Numbered from the stretch's first letter, positions 8,995 to 16,987 are shown. The stretch is DNA of 37,043 bases from Candidatus Lambdaproteobacteria bacterium RIFOXYD2_FULL_50_16 (GCA_001783695.1 MFNE01000052.1:1864-38906); one strand, 5' to 3'. Numbers and translations: made by a program. Notes: generated from the letters alone by a model not told the origin.

Positions 8995-9473
8995 GTGATC
9001 AATCGGGTCAATCGGTGAAAGAGTTGCTCGTCCAAACTGTTGTAAAACATACAGCCTACCTTATATCCCTGGTTACAACAACTAACCGCGCGGATCTCTA
9101 GGTCAAATTCAATTAAAATATTGGCCGGTTTGGTTGGGTCTGCAAAGCCAACCTGTAAAACCGTATTCTCCACAAACAGGTGGCTAGAAGTAAAACTAAT
9201 TCCGCCATAACTAGCGTCGATTAGTTCGGCTTGAATGATTTGTTCTCGGGAGGGATTTTTTTCGACCAGCGTAATGTTGCCCTTGGTGGCATGCCGGATA
9301 CTTTGCCGGCGACCACGTCTGGCACTGATCTCATCGAACTTGGTATTAAACAAGACAAGGTTGCCCACTTGATTAGGGAAACTAATCAAAACTTGAGCTT
9401 TATTTGGCAGATCACGCACTTCACCGTCTAAGACAATTTGCCCTTGGCGGAAATATCCCTTTACACTAAGCAT
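8991..9473 (-). CDS. PilZ-domain protein (c-di-GMP binding)
   Basis: 160-residue cytoplasmic protein. The C-terminal PilZ domain carries both ligand motifs: RxxxR as R56-QSI-R60 and the D/NxSxxG motif as D86-ASYG-G91. Such domains bind cyclic di-GMP and change the activity of motility or envelope partners. Residues 1-45 form a separate small beta-rich N-terminal part (GYFRQGQIVLDGEV) that resembles short domains placed before PilZ in other bacteria. It is the first gene of a two-gene unit with the small secreted protein downstream. The diguanylate cyclase encoded at 31372 is the only c-di-GMP source visible in the window. Confidence 0.85.
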   Translation of the reverse strand: MLSVKGYFRQGQIVLDGEVRDLPNKAQVLISFPNQVGNLVLFNTKFDEISARRGRRQSIRHATKGNITLVEKNPSREQIIQAELIDASYGGISFTSSHLFVENTVLQVGFADPTKPANILIEFDLEIRAVSCCNQGYKVGCMFYNSLDEQLFHRLTRLIT

Positions 9474-9539
9474 CCCAGTCCAGATTAGTTTTTAAACTTC
9501 TCTGTATAGATAACCTAGCTTGAAGATGAAGACAAGTCT

Positions 9540-9570
9540 AAGGAGGCTGATAAAAGGCACAGCCTTCCTT
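9540..9570 (-). terminator. Stem-loop downstream of the 9579 gene
   Basis: AAGGAGGCTG and CAGCCTTCCTT can pair into a ten-pair stem with one bulge around a ten-base loop. It lies just past the stop codon of the minus-strand gene ending at 9579. There is no T-run on that strand, so it may be a transcript-end stabiliser rather than a factor-independent terminator. Confidence 0.4.
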
Positions 9571-9578
9571 AACATCCT

Positions 9579-9839
9579 TTACTCTTGCTCGGGCTGATTT
9601 AAGGTAGCCGGTTTAATCTTTTGGGACAGCATCTTAATGCGCTCCAAAGTGATCGGGATGCCCGCATTTTTAAGGCGAAGCAACTCGGCATTTACCGCAT
9701 CTTCATGTGCCCCGGCTTGGCAATACTGCCTTGCCCAGTTGTTACACTTGTCAAAAGTTTCTAAGCTTGCTTCCTCTTGAGCGTAAAGGGCACCGCCAAG
9801 AAGGGTGAAGGTGAAGGCACAAAGGATCAGCTTTTTCAT
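9579..9839 (-). CDS. Small secreted protein, family not recognised
   Basis: 86 residues starting at the ATG at 9839; GGAG 6 bases before decides this start over the upstream in-frame codons. A signal peptide ends at LYAQ (MKKLILCAFTFTLLGGALYA). The mature part is short and helical with two cysteines (FDKCNNWARQYC) spaced by seven residues, suggesting a small periplasmic disulphide-bonded helix pair. It stands alone, with a hairpin behind it. I do not recognise a family. Confidence 0.65.
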   Translation of the reverse strand: MKKLILCAFTFTLLGGALYAQEEASLETFDKCNNWARQYCQAGAHEDAVNAELLRLKNAGIPITLERIKMLSQKIKPATLNQPEQE

Positions 9840-9936
9840 GCGTGTCTCCATGGATTGCACAATTGGTTAAGCTCTTCCCTAAGGGATTTTAAAGAGGTAA
9901 ATGCAAATCCGTTGCCAGATCGGAACCTCCAAAAAT

Positions 9937-10893
9937 TTAACTTTTAAAACAAGCGGACAAGTGGCCTGCGGACTTTTCTATAAAAGGGGGCACCTGGGCT
10001 TTGCAATGTTCATCAGCCAAAGGGCACCTGGGATGAAACGGGCAGCCGTTGGGCGGATTAACCAGACTGGGTATCTCCCCTTCAATAGCTTTAAATTCTT
10101 TAGAGCCCAGTTCAATACTAGGGACCGAAGCCATCAAGGCCTGCGTATAGGGATGAAGCGGACTAGAACCCACCTTTTGGGCCGGTCCCAGCTCTACCAG
10201 CCGGCCCATGTACATCACCGCAATACGGTGGCTTATAAAGCGAATTACGTGGATATCATGGGCGATAAATAAAAAACTAAGCCCAAATTGTTCTTGTAAG
10301 TCTTTTAATAAATTCAAAATCTGTGCTTGAATTGATACATCCAGAGCCGAAACCGGTTCATCTGCTACAATCAATTGTGGGGATAAAGCCAGGGCTCGTG
10401 CGATACCAATGCGTTGGCGCTGTCCACCGGAAAATTCGTGGGGGAACCTGCTCAAAACTGCCAGATCGAGCCCGACGATTTTAAGTAACTCCTGGACGCG
10501 AGCTTGCTGGCGACTTTTCTCCCAGCCTTGAATCTCCAACGGTTCAGCGATAATTTGATGGATACTCCAGCGGGCATTGAGACTCTCAAGAGGGTCTTGA
10601 AAAATCATCTGCATCCCTGCCCGGTGTTTGGCCATGGCTTGGTGATCCAGTCTGGTAAGTTTTTCACCTTTAAATTCAACCTCGCCACTGGTTGGCTCAA
10701 TTAACCGCAAGATTAATCTTGCTAAGGTCGATTTGCCCGAGCCTGATTCCCCTACCAGCCCCAGGGTTTCGCCAGGGTTTAGGGACAGACTCACCTCCTG
10801 GACCGCCTTTACCCAGTGTTGGGTACGCCCCAAGACCCCGGACTTGATCCCAAAGGATTTGGACAGATTGGTGACCTTTAGCAAGGGATTCAT
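9937..10893 (-). CDS. Oligopeptide/dipeptide ABC transporter ATPase (OppF/DppF type)
   Basis: Cytoplasmic ATPase subunit of a peptide importer, 318 residues from the ATG at 10893. Walker A is GESGSGKS (residues 48-55), the signature is FSGGQRQRIGIARAL, and Walker B is LIVADEPVSALD. The C-terminal oligopeptide-transporter tail with the cysteine pattern CPFHPRCPLADEHC is present, typical of OppF and DppF. The start is set by the TGATG overlap with the OppD-type gene upstream. The frame runs ten codons further up but overlaps that gene more. No permease or binding protein lies nearby, so the substrate is inferred from the family only. Confidence 0.9.
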   Translation of the reverse strand: MNPLLKVTNLSKSFGIKSGVLGRTQHWVKAVQEVSLSLNPGETLGLVGESGSGKSTLARLILRLIEPTSGEVEFKGEKLTRLDHQAMAKHRAGMQMIFQDPLESLNARWSIHQIIAEPLEIQGWEKSRQQARVQELLKIVGLDLAVLSRFPHEFSGGQRQRIGIARALALSPQLIVADEPVSALDVSIQAQILNLLKDLQEQFGLSFLFIAHDIHVIRFISHRIAVMYMGRLVELGPAQKVGSSPLHPYTQALMASVPSIELGSKEFKAIEGEIPSLVNPPNGCPFHPRCPLADEHCKAQVPPFIEKSAGHLSACFKS

Positions 10894-11858
10894 CAGGCCC
10901 CTTGGGGATAAAAACAGGACCAACTATGCTCGCCATCTTTTTCTAACGGCGGAGACTGGGTAAGACAACGATCCTGGCAAGAACGACAGCGCCCACTAAA
11001 AACACAACCTGCTCCAAACTGCCCAGGTTGGGGCACCATGCCGGGGATGGTGGCTAGTCGTTTGTTTCCTGGTTGGGCCAAACTTTTGATACTGGCTAAA
11101 AGCCCGACTGTATAGGGGTGTTTAGGAGACTTAAAAAGTTTTTCCGTTGGCGCCTGCTCCACCGCTTTGCCGCCATACATCACCAAGGTGTGATCACAAA
11201 CCTGCGCCACTACCCCCAAATCGTGGGTAATTAAGATCAAGGCCATCTGGTGGCGGGCTTGGAGGGATTTTAATAGGGCCAAAACTTGCGCTTGGATGGT
11301 CACATCAAGGGCGGTGGTGGGCTCGTCGGCTATTAAGACCTGGGGGCGGGCGGCTAAGGCCATAGCGATCATAACTCGTTGTTTCATACCGCCAGAGAGC
11401 TGGTGGGGATAACTTTTAAGGCGGGTTAATCCATCGGCGATCCCAACCTCGTCTAAAAGAGCGGCGGCCTGGGAGATGAGGTCGAATGGGCTTGGTTGTC
11501 GGCGCAGTACCTCAAAGAGTTGTTCGCCAATTGTTAAGACCGGATTAAGGCTGGTCATGGGGTCTTGGAAAATCATGGCCAGTTTTTGACCGCGTAATTT
11601 GCGGAAAGCCTCTGGGGGTAGCCCCATTACCTCTGTGCCCTCCAACCAAACCTCCCCTTGGTCGATTCGCCCCCAAGGTTTAGGGATCAATCTCATCAAA
11701 CTAAGGGAGGTGACCGACTTGCCACAACCTGACTCACCAATAATTCCTAAGCATTCTCCAGCCCTGACCCCGAAACTGACGCCTTTAACTACTTGGTGCC
11801 ATTGGCCATCAATCTCAAAACTAGTTGTTAGGTTTTTTACTTGAAGCAATGACTTCAA
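10893..11858 (-). CDS. Oligopeptide/dipeptide ABC transporter ATPase (OppD/DppD type)
   Basis: Partner ATPase of the preceding entry, about 321 residues. Walker A is GESGCGKS, the signature LSGGMKQRVMIAMALA, Walker B VLIADEPTTALD. It ends in the peptide-transporter tail with C-rich CVFSGRCRSCQDRC. The longest frame begins at TTG 11858; a second TTG at 11849 would also give a normal N-terminus (LLQVKNLTTSF), so the exact start is uncertain. The 39 bases to the divergent serine hydrolase gene must hold promoters for both directions. Pairing of D and F ATPases without permeases suggests that they serve a transporter encoded elsewhere. Confidence 0.9.
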   Translation of the reverse strand: MKSLLQVKNLTTSFEIDGQWHQVVKGVSFGVRAGECLGIIGESGCGKSVTSLSLMRLIPKPWGRIDQGEVWLEGTEVMGLPPEAFRKLRGQKLAMIFQDPMTSLNPVLTIGEQLFEVLRRQPSPFDLISQAAALLDEVGIADGLTRLKSYPHQLSGGMKQRVMIAMALAARPQVLIADEPTTALDVTIQAQVLALLKSLQARHQMALILITHDLGVVAQVCDHTLVMYGGKAVEQAPTEKLFKSPKHPYTVGLLASIKSLAQPGNKRLATIPGMVPQPGQFGAGCVFSGRCRSCQDRCLTQSPPLEKDGEHSWSCFYPQGA

Positions 11859-11897
11859 TCCAGGAAAATGAAGCCCTAACCTTAGTCAGGCTTCCAA

Positions 11898-12941
11898 TTG
11901 CACGACCGCATTGACAAACTCGCCGCCCAAGCGATTCGGGACGGGGCCTTCACTGGGGCCGAAATTCTTTTTGCTTGTGGAGAACAATTATTGCTCCACC
12001 GGGCTTATGGTAGAACATCGCCCGAAGCTCATGCAAGGCCTCTGAAGACCGGACGGACTTGGGATTTGGCCAGCCTTACCAAACCCTTGGCTACGGGAGC
12101 GGCTATTTTAGCCCTATATGAAGACGGCGCGTTGGGCTTAGACGACAAAGCCTCTAAATATCTGCCCGAATGGGTTTTAGGCAAAAAAATTAGTTTAACC
12201 GATCTACTCACCCACCGTAGTGGCCTGCCCGATTGGTTGCCCCTTTACCAAGAAAAAGATCCTTGGGCCGCACTAATGTCGGTCGAACCCTTGGGGCCGG
12301 TTGGAGTTAAAGTAGTCTATTCCTGTCTTAACTTTTTAATTCTAGGCGAAGTGGTTCGCCGGGTCAGCAAACAAAGCCTTGAGCAATATTGCCAAACTCG
12401 ACTTTACCGCCCCCTTGGCCTTGAGAGCCTGGCCTTTAACCCTGGCCCCCGCCCAGAGGTTTTGGAGACTGCATTTTGCCTATGGCGTCGCCGATTACTT
12501 TTAGGTGAGGTCCATGACGAAAACGCCGGGGCTTTTGGTGGTGAGGGGGGCAACGCTGGGCTCTTTGGCAACGCCATGGACCTTTGGGGGTTTGCGAAGA
12601 TGTTGTTAGCCGGGGGAAGCCTTAACGGGGTGCAGGTTTTTAAACCGGATACGGTGGCTTTGATGTTAAAAAATCATAATCCTGCCAGCTTGGCCCCGCG
12701 GGCCTTAGCTTGGGATTATTATAAGCCCGATGGGAACTATTGGTCTTGTGGAAACCGCATGAATGAAGGCAGTTTTGGGCATTTAGGTTATACTGGAACC
12801 AGTCTTTGGGTAGATCCTAAGGCCGGTTGGATTGTAATTAGTTTAAGCCACAGAGTACAGATTGGTCGCGAGGAAACCCAAGCCCAGATTAGAGCCTTCC
12901 GCCCGGAGCTTTGCAATCTGTTAATTGAGTCCAAGTTATGA
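11898..12941 (+). CDS. Serine hydrolase, beta-lactamase/esterase (class C fold) family
   Basis: 347-residue protein of the beta-lactamase-related penicillin-binding-fold family (PF00144). The nucleophile motif is S59-LT-K62. The second motif is YSCLN near residue 140, where many members have YSN or YSD; a Cys at the third position is less usual. The third motif is HLGYTGTS, in place of KTG. There is no signal peptide, so it probably acts in the cytoplasm, like EstB-type esterases or peptide amidases. The start is TTG at 11898. Its stop overlaps the ATG of the TPR gene. Lying beside peptide-importer ATPases, it might act on imported peptides, but that is inference. Antibiotic resistance is not implied. 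Confidence 0.8.
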   Translation: MHDRIDKLAAQAIRDGAFTGAEILFACGEQLLLHRAYGRTSPEAHARPLKTGRTWDLASLTKPLATGAAILALYEDGALGLDDKASKYLPEWVLGKKISLTDLLTHRSGLPDWLPLYQEKDPWAALMSVEPLGPVGVKVVYSCLNFLILGEVVRRVSKQSLEQYCQTRLYRPLGLESLAFNPGPRPEVLETAFCLWRRRLLLGEVHDENAGAFGGEGGNAGLFGNAMDLWGFAKMLLAGGSLNGVQVFKPDTVALMLKNHNPASLAPRALAWDYYKPDGNYWSCGNRMNEGSFGHLGYTGTSLWVDPKAGWIVISLSHRVQIGREETQAQIRAFRPELCNLLIESKL

Positions 12942-15100
12942 GTACTGAAGCTGAACAAGCAGACCAGATAGAAAGGCACCTTGAGCGGGCTTCCAGCCTA
13001 TTTGGAGCGGGCGATCCACTAGGGGCGGCAGAGGTTTTATCGCGCATCTTGCAGCAGGACCCCAAACACAAGGTAGCCGCCTATAATCTGGCACTTTGCT
13101 ATCAGATACAGGGGCTTAACCAACAAGCGATCATGGCTTACGAAGACGCTTTGGCTATTAGCCCCAAAGATGTAGCCAGTCTTTGTAACTTGGGGCTACT
13201 AATGGAGGCCGAAGACCGACCCCATCGGGCACTGGAGCTTTTTAAAAGGGTCTTAGAGTTAGATTCTAAAAATCTTCAGGCCTTAGAGCGTATCGCCTAT
13301 TACCGCTATCAACGAGGCGAGTGGCAACTAGCCAAAGACGCTTTAAAAGAGGCCAAAAAGGTAGATGACCAAGACCCTAGGCTTCTTGAATTAGAAGGCT
13401 TGGTTGCCTATGGTGAGGGTAAATACGCCAACGCTATTGAAGCCTACTCACTATCATTGGGCCAAGATAACCACTCCGCCTCGGTCTGGAACAATCTAGG
13501 CAACGCGCATGTAAAAAACGCAGAGATTAGAGAAGCGGAAAATGCTTACCGGCAGGCGATCAACCTAGACGATCACAACCCAGACTATTGGTTTAACCTA
13601 GGCGAAATGCTTTTTCATTACGCCACCAAGGCAGAAGCCATTGATCCCTTAAAGAAGGTGGTCGAGTTGATGCCTAGGGACCTAGAGGCTTGGACCCTGC
13701 TCGCCCGGGCCCAGGCCGACGCAAGGCCTGCCGACGCAGAAGAAAGTTTTTGCCAAGTATTAGGCTTGGGTGGTGAAACCCAAGATTTATTAAAAACCTT
13801 GGCCAGCTTATACCGCAAAAATGGGGAGAAAGAGAAGGAGGTGGACGCCCGGGTCAGGCTGTCCAAGCTCAACCCCTACGATATGGAAAACAACTTCGCT
13901 ATCGCCCAGATTCGCCTAAACCAAGGCCAGCCCGAGATTGCCTATAAACTGCTGCAAGACTGCCTAACTATTTCAGAAAAAGAATACGAGACCTGGTACC
14001 GGTTGGCCCAAAATTTTCAATTAGAGCGTAAGTTAGAAGAGGAATTTCAATGTCTGGAAAAGGTGATCAAAGCCAATCCAGCCCACCACGCCGCCTGGAC
14101 CCGGTTGGGTCATGTCGCCCTCCAAAAAGACCTGCCCCAAAAGGCGTTTAAATATTTCTTTAAAGCCGCCCCGGCGCTCAAAAATGATTACAGCCTTTGG
14201 AAGCTGGTGATGGAGCGGCTAACCGAGGAAAAGGAATGGGATATGGCCTTAGAATGTTGTGGTCAGGTCTTTGAATTAGCGGTTTATTCGCCTCGGATTT
14301 GGGAGGATTTCTTTAAACATTTTAGGCGGATCGGCGAAGAACCTAGGTTTTTGTTTTGGCTCCAAGGAAAACTCTTCGATCCTCAAACCACCTCGGCCCA
14401 CGCCTTGCCCTTCGGGGCGATCTTGGTCAGTTGTGGCAAGCCCGATCTGGCGCTTCAGCTTTACCAAACTCTGCTTAATAAAAATCCTTCCGACCGCGCC
14501 GCCCATTACCAACTAGCCGAATACTACTTGGGGCTCAATCAACCTAAAGAGGCCGCCGAAACCGCCCGCCAAGGCCTTAAAACCCACCCGAATGACTATG
14601 AATTAGTTATCGCCTTGGGTGAGGCTAGTTATCTGGAGGAAAACTACCCCGAAGCCGGCCGCACCTTCAACCGCGCCTTGGGCCTGCGCCGCGACGATTG
14701 GCGGGTGTGGTTTAACCTAGGCAACGTGGAGGCCCGCTTGGACCGCCCGGTGGAGGCACTCAAGTTTTACGACGTCGCCCTGGATATCTACGATCAAGAG
14801 CCCAAGACCCACTTTAACCGGGGCTTGGCGAACCGCAGCGTCGAGGCCTGGGACCGGGCGGAGCAAGACTTTAAAAACGCGGTTCGTCTCAACCGCCGCT
14901 ACGCCGCCGCCTGGAGCGCCTTGGGGGCCCTGGCCCTACGGCAAAACCGCTTGCAAGCCGCCAAAGGCCATCTGCTGCGCGCTTTAGCCAGCTCCAACCG
15001 CCAACACCAAGTCGCCTGGAACAACCTCGCCGCCACCTTCGAAGCCCTCGGCGACGAAGCCAAGCGGGATCAATGCCTGAAAGAAGCAGAGAAAAACTGA
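12938..15100 (+). CDS. Large TPR-repeat protein
   Basis: 720 residues made almost wholly of tetratricopeptide repeats; I count about 17 to 19 helix pairs, for example YNLALCYQIQGLNQQAIMAY near residue 50, and WNNLGNAHVKNAEIREAENAY near residue 187. There is no signal peptide or membrane segment, so it should be a cytoplasmic scaffold that binds partner proteins. The last 200 residues use distinctly GC-richer codons than the rest. The gene overlaps the serine hydrolase stop by 4 bases (ATGA), which indicates translational coupling. No catalytic domain is attached. The partner is unknown. Confidence 0.85.
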   Translation: MSTEAEQADQIERHLERASSLFGAGDPLGAAEVLSRILQQDPKHKVAAYNLALCYQIQGLNQQAIMAYEDALAISPKDVASLCNLGLLMEAEDRPHRALELFKRVLELDSKNLQALERIAYYRYQRGEWQLAKDALKEAKKVDDQDPRLLELEGLVAYGEGKYANAIEAYSLSLGQDNHSASVWNNLGNAHVKNAEIREAENAYRQAINLDDHNPDYWFNLGEMLFHYATKAEAIDPLKKVVELMPRDLEAWTLLARAQADARPADAEESFCQVLGLGGETQDLLKTLASLYRKNGEKEKEVDARVRLSKLNPYDMENNFAIAQIRLNQGQPEIAYKLLQDCLTISEKEYETWYRLAQNFQLERKLEEEFQCLEKVIKANPAHHAAWTRLGHVALQKDLPQKAFKYFFKAAPALKNDYSLWKLVMERLTEEKEWDMALECCGQVFELAVYSPRIWEDFFKHFRRIGEEPRFLFWLQGKLFDPQTTSAHALPFGAILVSCGKPDLALQLYQTLLNKNPSDRAAHYQLAEYYLGLNQPKEAAETARQGLKTHPNDYELVIALGEASYLEENYPEAGRTFNRALGLRRDDWRVWFNLGNVEARLDRPVEALKFYDVALDIYDQEPKTHFNRGLANRSVEAWDRAEQDFKNAVRLNRRYAAAWSALGALALRQNRLQAAKGHLLRALASSNRQHQVAWNNLAATFEALGDEAKRDQCLKEAEKN

Positions 15101-15224
15101 GGGGGCCCAGCACCCCAAGTCAAATTTAAGGCGTAATTATCACAGTTGACGCGCTATGCTTCCCTGGCTCGTTGGGCGCAAATCCGCTAGGCTTGGATGA
15201 AGCTTAAAAAAAAGGGTCCGTAGC

Positions 15225-15296
15225 TCACTTGAGGGCGTATTCGGGCTGGGGCTCCACCCAGTCTTTAATAACCCACAAGGGTTTGTCCCGCTTCAT
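15225..15296 (-). CDS. Possible 23-residue peptide after the toxin-antitoxin pair
   Basis: Tiny open frame starting with ATG 4 bases after the antitoxin stop on the same strand; begins MKRDKPLWVIKDW and ends EYALK. The composition is protein-like (Trp, Pro and charged residues), but there is no clear ribosome site and no family. It may be the residue of a longer gene or chance. Confidence 0.2.
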   Translation of the reverse strand: MKRDKPLWVIKDWVEPQPEYALK

Positions 15297-15300
15297 TTGA

Positions 15301-15612
15301 TTAAGAAGTTTCAATCTGCCCGGTGACGTATTTGTGGATTAAGCTGCTGATCAAGGTTTGGTAGCCGATGCCTTCTTTGGCCGCCATCATTTTGATTCCT
15401 TCCAAGTCCGCCTTGGCCAAACGGATGGTGGCCCGTTCTGACTTTTTCAGAGTGTTTCGGGCCATTTCTTGAAGCTTCTTCTTTGTCCGCTTCAATTCCT
15501 CGGGGGCCATAGAAACCCACTCCCCCCGCTCACGGGAAGCCATAATCTCGGCCTCCTCTGCGTCCAAGGGCTCGAACATCTTTGGGTCGGTGTAATCTCG
15601 TTTTTTGCTCAT
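15301..15612 (-). CDS. BrnA/CopG-type antitoxin
   Basis: 103 residues from the ATG at 15612. The C-terminal half, from ERATIRLAKADLEGIKMMA to YQTLISSLIHKYVTGQ, is the ribbon-helix-helix DNA-binding pattern of CopG-like antitoxins paired with BrnT-family toxins. The N-terminal half (EEAEIMASRERGEW) is the toxin-binding region. Its start overlaps the toxin stop (ATGA), so both come from one message with the toxin first, the usual BrnTA order. Such antitoxins neutralise the toxin by binding it and also repress their own promoter. Upstream codons in this frame (MGGALRG...) lie inside the toxin gene and are not used. Confidence 0.8.
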   Translation of the reverse strand: MSKKRDYTDPKMFEPLDAEEAEIMASRERGEWVSMAPEELKRTKKKLQEMARNTLKKSERATIRLAKADLEGIKMMAAKEGIGYQTLISSLIHKYVTGQIETS

Positions 15613-15857
15613 TTTCGTTTCCTGCTGGGGTAGGCGGTTTTCAAGAAATGGGCTCCGTCTGTTTCTACCACGTAGGGCACCTCCCAAGGGTAGTCTTCGA
15701 TCTCGACCACGTAGATTCTCTGATTTGGCCGGGAGGGATGGCTCACTTCATCAAGCAGCTTGCCAGCCTCAATCGCAGCGACGATCTCCTCAAAGGAGAT
15801 TCCCCTGGTTACCTGCAAGAGCAGGTTCTTTTCTTGATTCCACCTAAACTCGTTCAT
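15609..15857 (-). CDS. BrnT-like toxin
   Basis: 82 residues. It matches the short BrnT-like toxins found before CopG antitoxins: FRWNQEKNLLL near the start, then RGISFEEIVAAIEAG, and HPSRPNQRIYVVEIEDYPWEVPYVVE, ending TAYPSRK. BrnT proteins have a RelE-like fold and act as ribonucleases that stop translation. Its Trp and the terminal SRK basic cluster agree with this, but the catalytic residues are not assured from sequence alone. The gene starts the two-gene unit. The upstream region is AT-rich and holds an overlapping open frame ending in ATGA. Confidence 0.72.
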   Translation of the reverse strand: MNEFRWNQEKNLLLQVTRGISFEEIVAAIEAGKLLDEVSHPSRPNQRIYVVEIEDYPWEVPYVVETDGAHFLKTAYPSRKRK

Positions 15858-16012
15858 GAATTAATTGTGCATCTAATCGATGACTTTTTCAAGAAAAACC
15901 TAAAATCGCCTTCATAGCCTTTTAATATCTTTAATACTTTAGCCTGCCTGAAATTCGCGAACCTAAGTCTTTCCCGACCTTCAAAGATCACAAATTCAGG
16001 GTGAAAGACCAT
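15854..16012 (-). CDS. Uncertain open frame before the toxin
   Basis: 52-codon frame on the same strand whose stop overlaps the toxin ATG (ATGA). It starts MVFHPEFVIFEGRERLRF and contains aromatic and basic residues spaced like a real protein. There is no ribosome site before the ATG at 16012, and the frame can extend to 16078. It may be a third member of the toxin operon, a remnant, or chance in the promoter region. Confidence 0.22.
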   Translation of the reverse strand: MVFHPEFVIFEGRERLRFANFRQAKVLKILKGYEGDFRFFLKKSSIRCTINS

Positions 16013-16092
16013 TTTTTTTATATTGCTAGGGCAATAAATTTTGGGTATTCTGCACGCTGGAATTAAGCCAACAAACAAACGAGAAGGAAAAA

Positions 16093-16755
16093 ATGGAATT
16101 CGATTTACTTGTTGATAATATACTAAAGTGTTTGTCTAAAAACAAATCGACCCTGCAATTTCTGGCACAGGCCAACAAAAATGGGCCTCCACTGGAAGTT
16201 GAAGGGACGGCGTTTTCCGGTTGGGAAAAATGGCTTCAAGTCCGTTTAGCGGAATACCTTTGCGATAGCTACTTGGTCAGTCTGGAGACTCGCTTGACTA
16301 GGCATCAGCAAAAGAGCATCAAAGGCTCGGCTCGGAATCATTTTGATTTAATGCTTCGGCCACATAACAAGCAAAACTACCATATCGGCGTTGAACTTAA
16401 AGTAGATAAAACACCAGGAGCGGCAATCAAAGGCGGGTTGACAGATTTGCGAGGATTTTACGAATTAAAACTGTCCGAATGGAATGCATGGAAGTTTCGA
16501 GGACTCTTTAGCGTTGCTTTGTACAAGGGGAGCAGAAAATCGCCTTATGAGACGATTGTCGAAGAAATTCAAAAAACAGATCAAGGGCGTGGAATTGTGA
16601 AACCGTTAGGTCAAAGCCTGGGAGACTGGAAGTTAGCAGTTTTTGGATGGGAAGCTAAAATTTCGAATGCAAAAAAAGAAAACTTCGATCCATGGTATAA
16701 AAAAGAATTTGAAAAAATAATCAAAAGGTCAGGGCGAGAAACGGGCATTTTATAA
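16093..16755 (+). CDS. Orphan protein with PD-(D/E)XK nuclease-like residues
   Basis: 220 residues, cytoplasmic. The order E45 (GWEKWLQVRLAEYL, in a helix), D85 (NHFDLMLRP) and E101-L-K103 (GVELKVDK) is the layout of the PD-(D/E)XK nuclease fold: helix Glu, strand Asp, then ExK in the next strand. No standard family name comes to mind. The strong ribosome site AGAAGGA 5-6 bases before the ATG supports the start. The gene is AT-richer than its neighbours, and codons such as AAA, GAA and TTT dominate, which suggests transfer. It diverges from the BrnT/BrnA unit. A restriction-like, repair or plasmid-defence role is possible; no methyltransferase is nearby. Confidence 0.6.
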   Translation: MEFDLLVDNILKCLSKNKSTLQFLAQANKNGPPLEVEGTAFSGWEKWLQVRLAEYLCDSYLVSLETRLTRHQQKSIKGSARNHFDLMLRPHNKQNYHIGVELKVDKTPGAAIKGGLTDLRGFYELKLSEWNAWKFRGLFSVALYKGSRKSPYETIVEEIQKTDQGRGIVKPLGQSLGDWKLAVFGWEAKISNAKKENFDPWYKKEFEKIIKRSGRETGIL

Positions 16756-16765
16756 GTAACTCAAT

Positions 16766-16793
16766 TTGACTTGCGTGGCTTTTGGGGTACAAT
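16766..16793 (+). promoter_or_regulatory. Orphan sigma-70-like promoter
   Basis: TTGACT (16766-16771) and TACAAT (16788-16793) lie 16 bases apart. Each matches its consensus at five of six positions, stronger than any other promoter in this window. Downstream there is no intact gene, only the broken Rep_3-like frame. It could be the old promoter of that initiator or drive a small RNA. Confidence 0.4.
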
Positions 16794-16849
16794 GATGCTG
16801 TTTTATTTGTAATCATAAACCCCTGAAGACCCAAAAGCCCTAAATCTAG

Positions 16850-16987
16850 GTAGTCCGCCATAACGACCTGATCCATTCCCGCTTCGCCTGGACCTTGGAG
16901 GAACTGCGCTTGGTGCAGTTCCGGCTTTCCAAACTCCAACCTTGAAACAGGGAGTTCCTGACCTATCACTTTGCAGCTAAAGCGTTA
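16850..16987 (+). pseudogene. Relic of a plasmid Rep_3-family replication initiator
   Basis: Translated in frame from 16850, the sequence begins VVRHNDLIHSRFAWTLEELR and continues to KLQP, then a TGA at 16943, then NREFLTYHFAAKAL. The N-terminus of Rep_3 (RepA/RepB) initiators has the same pattern: an NDLI motif, a charged turn, a leucine-rich helix ending in SK(I/L)xP, then an (E)FxxYxF(S/A) strand. The match is to the pattern as I know it and was not searched. The frame is broken by the stop, lacks the remaining 200 or so residues, and has no start codon at the front. It looks like the stump of an integrated plasmid gene. Confidence 0.5.

Noticed and set aside
11898-12941. Antibiotic beta-lactamase
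   Set aside because: No signal peptide, YSC and HLGYTG motifs as in esterases and related hydrolases, so resistance is not supported.
14889-15113. Minus-strand frame opposite the end of the TPR gene
   Set aside because: The GC-rich end of the TPR gene keeps the opposite strand open by chance; Arg- and Trp-rich product without a start signal.
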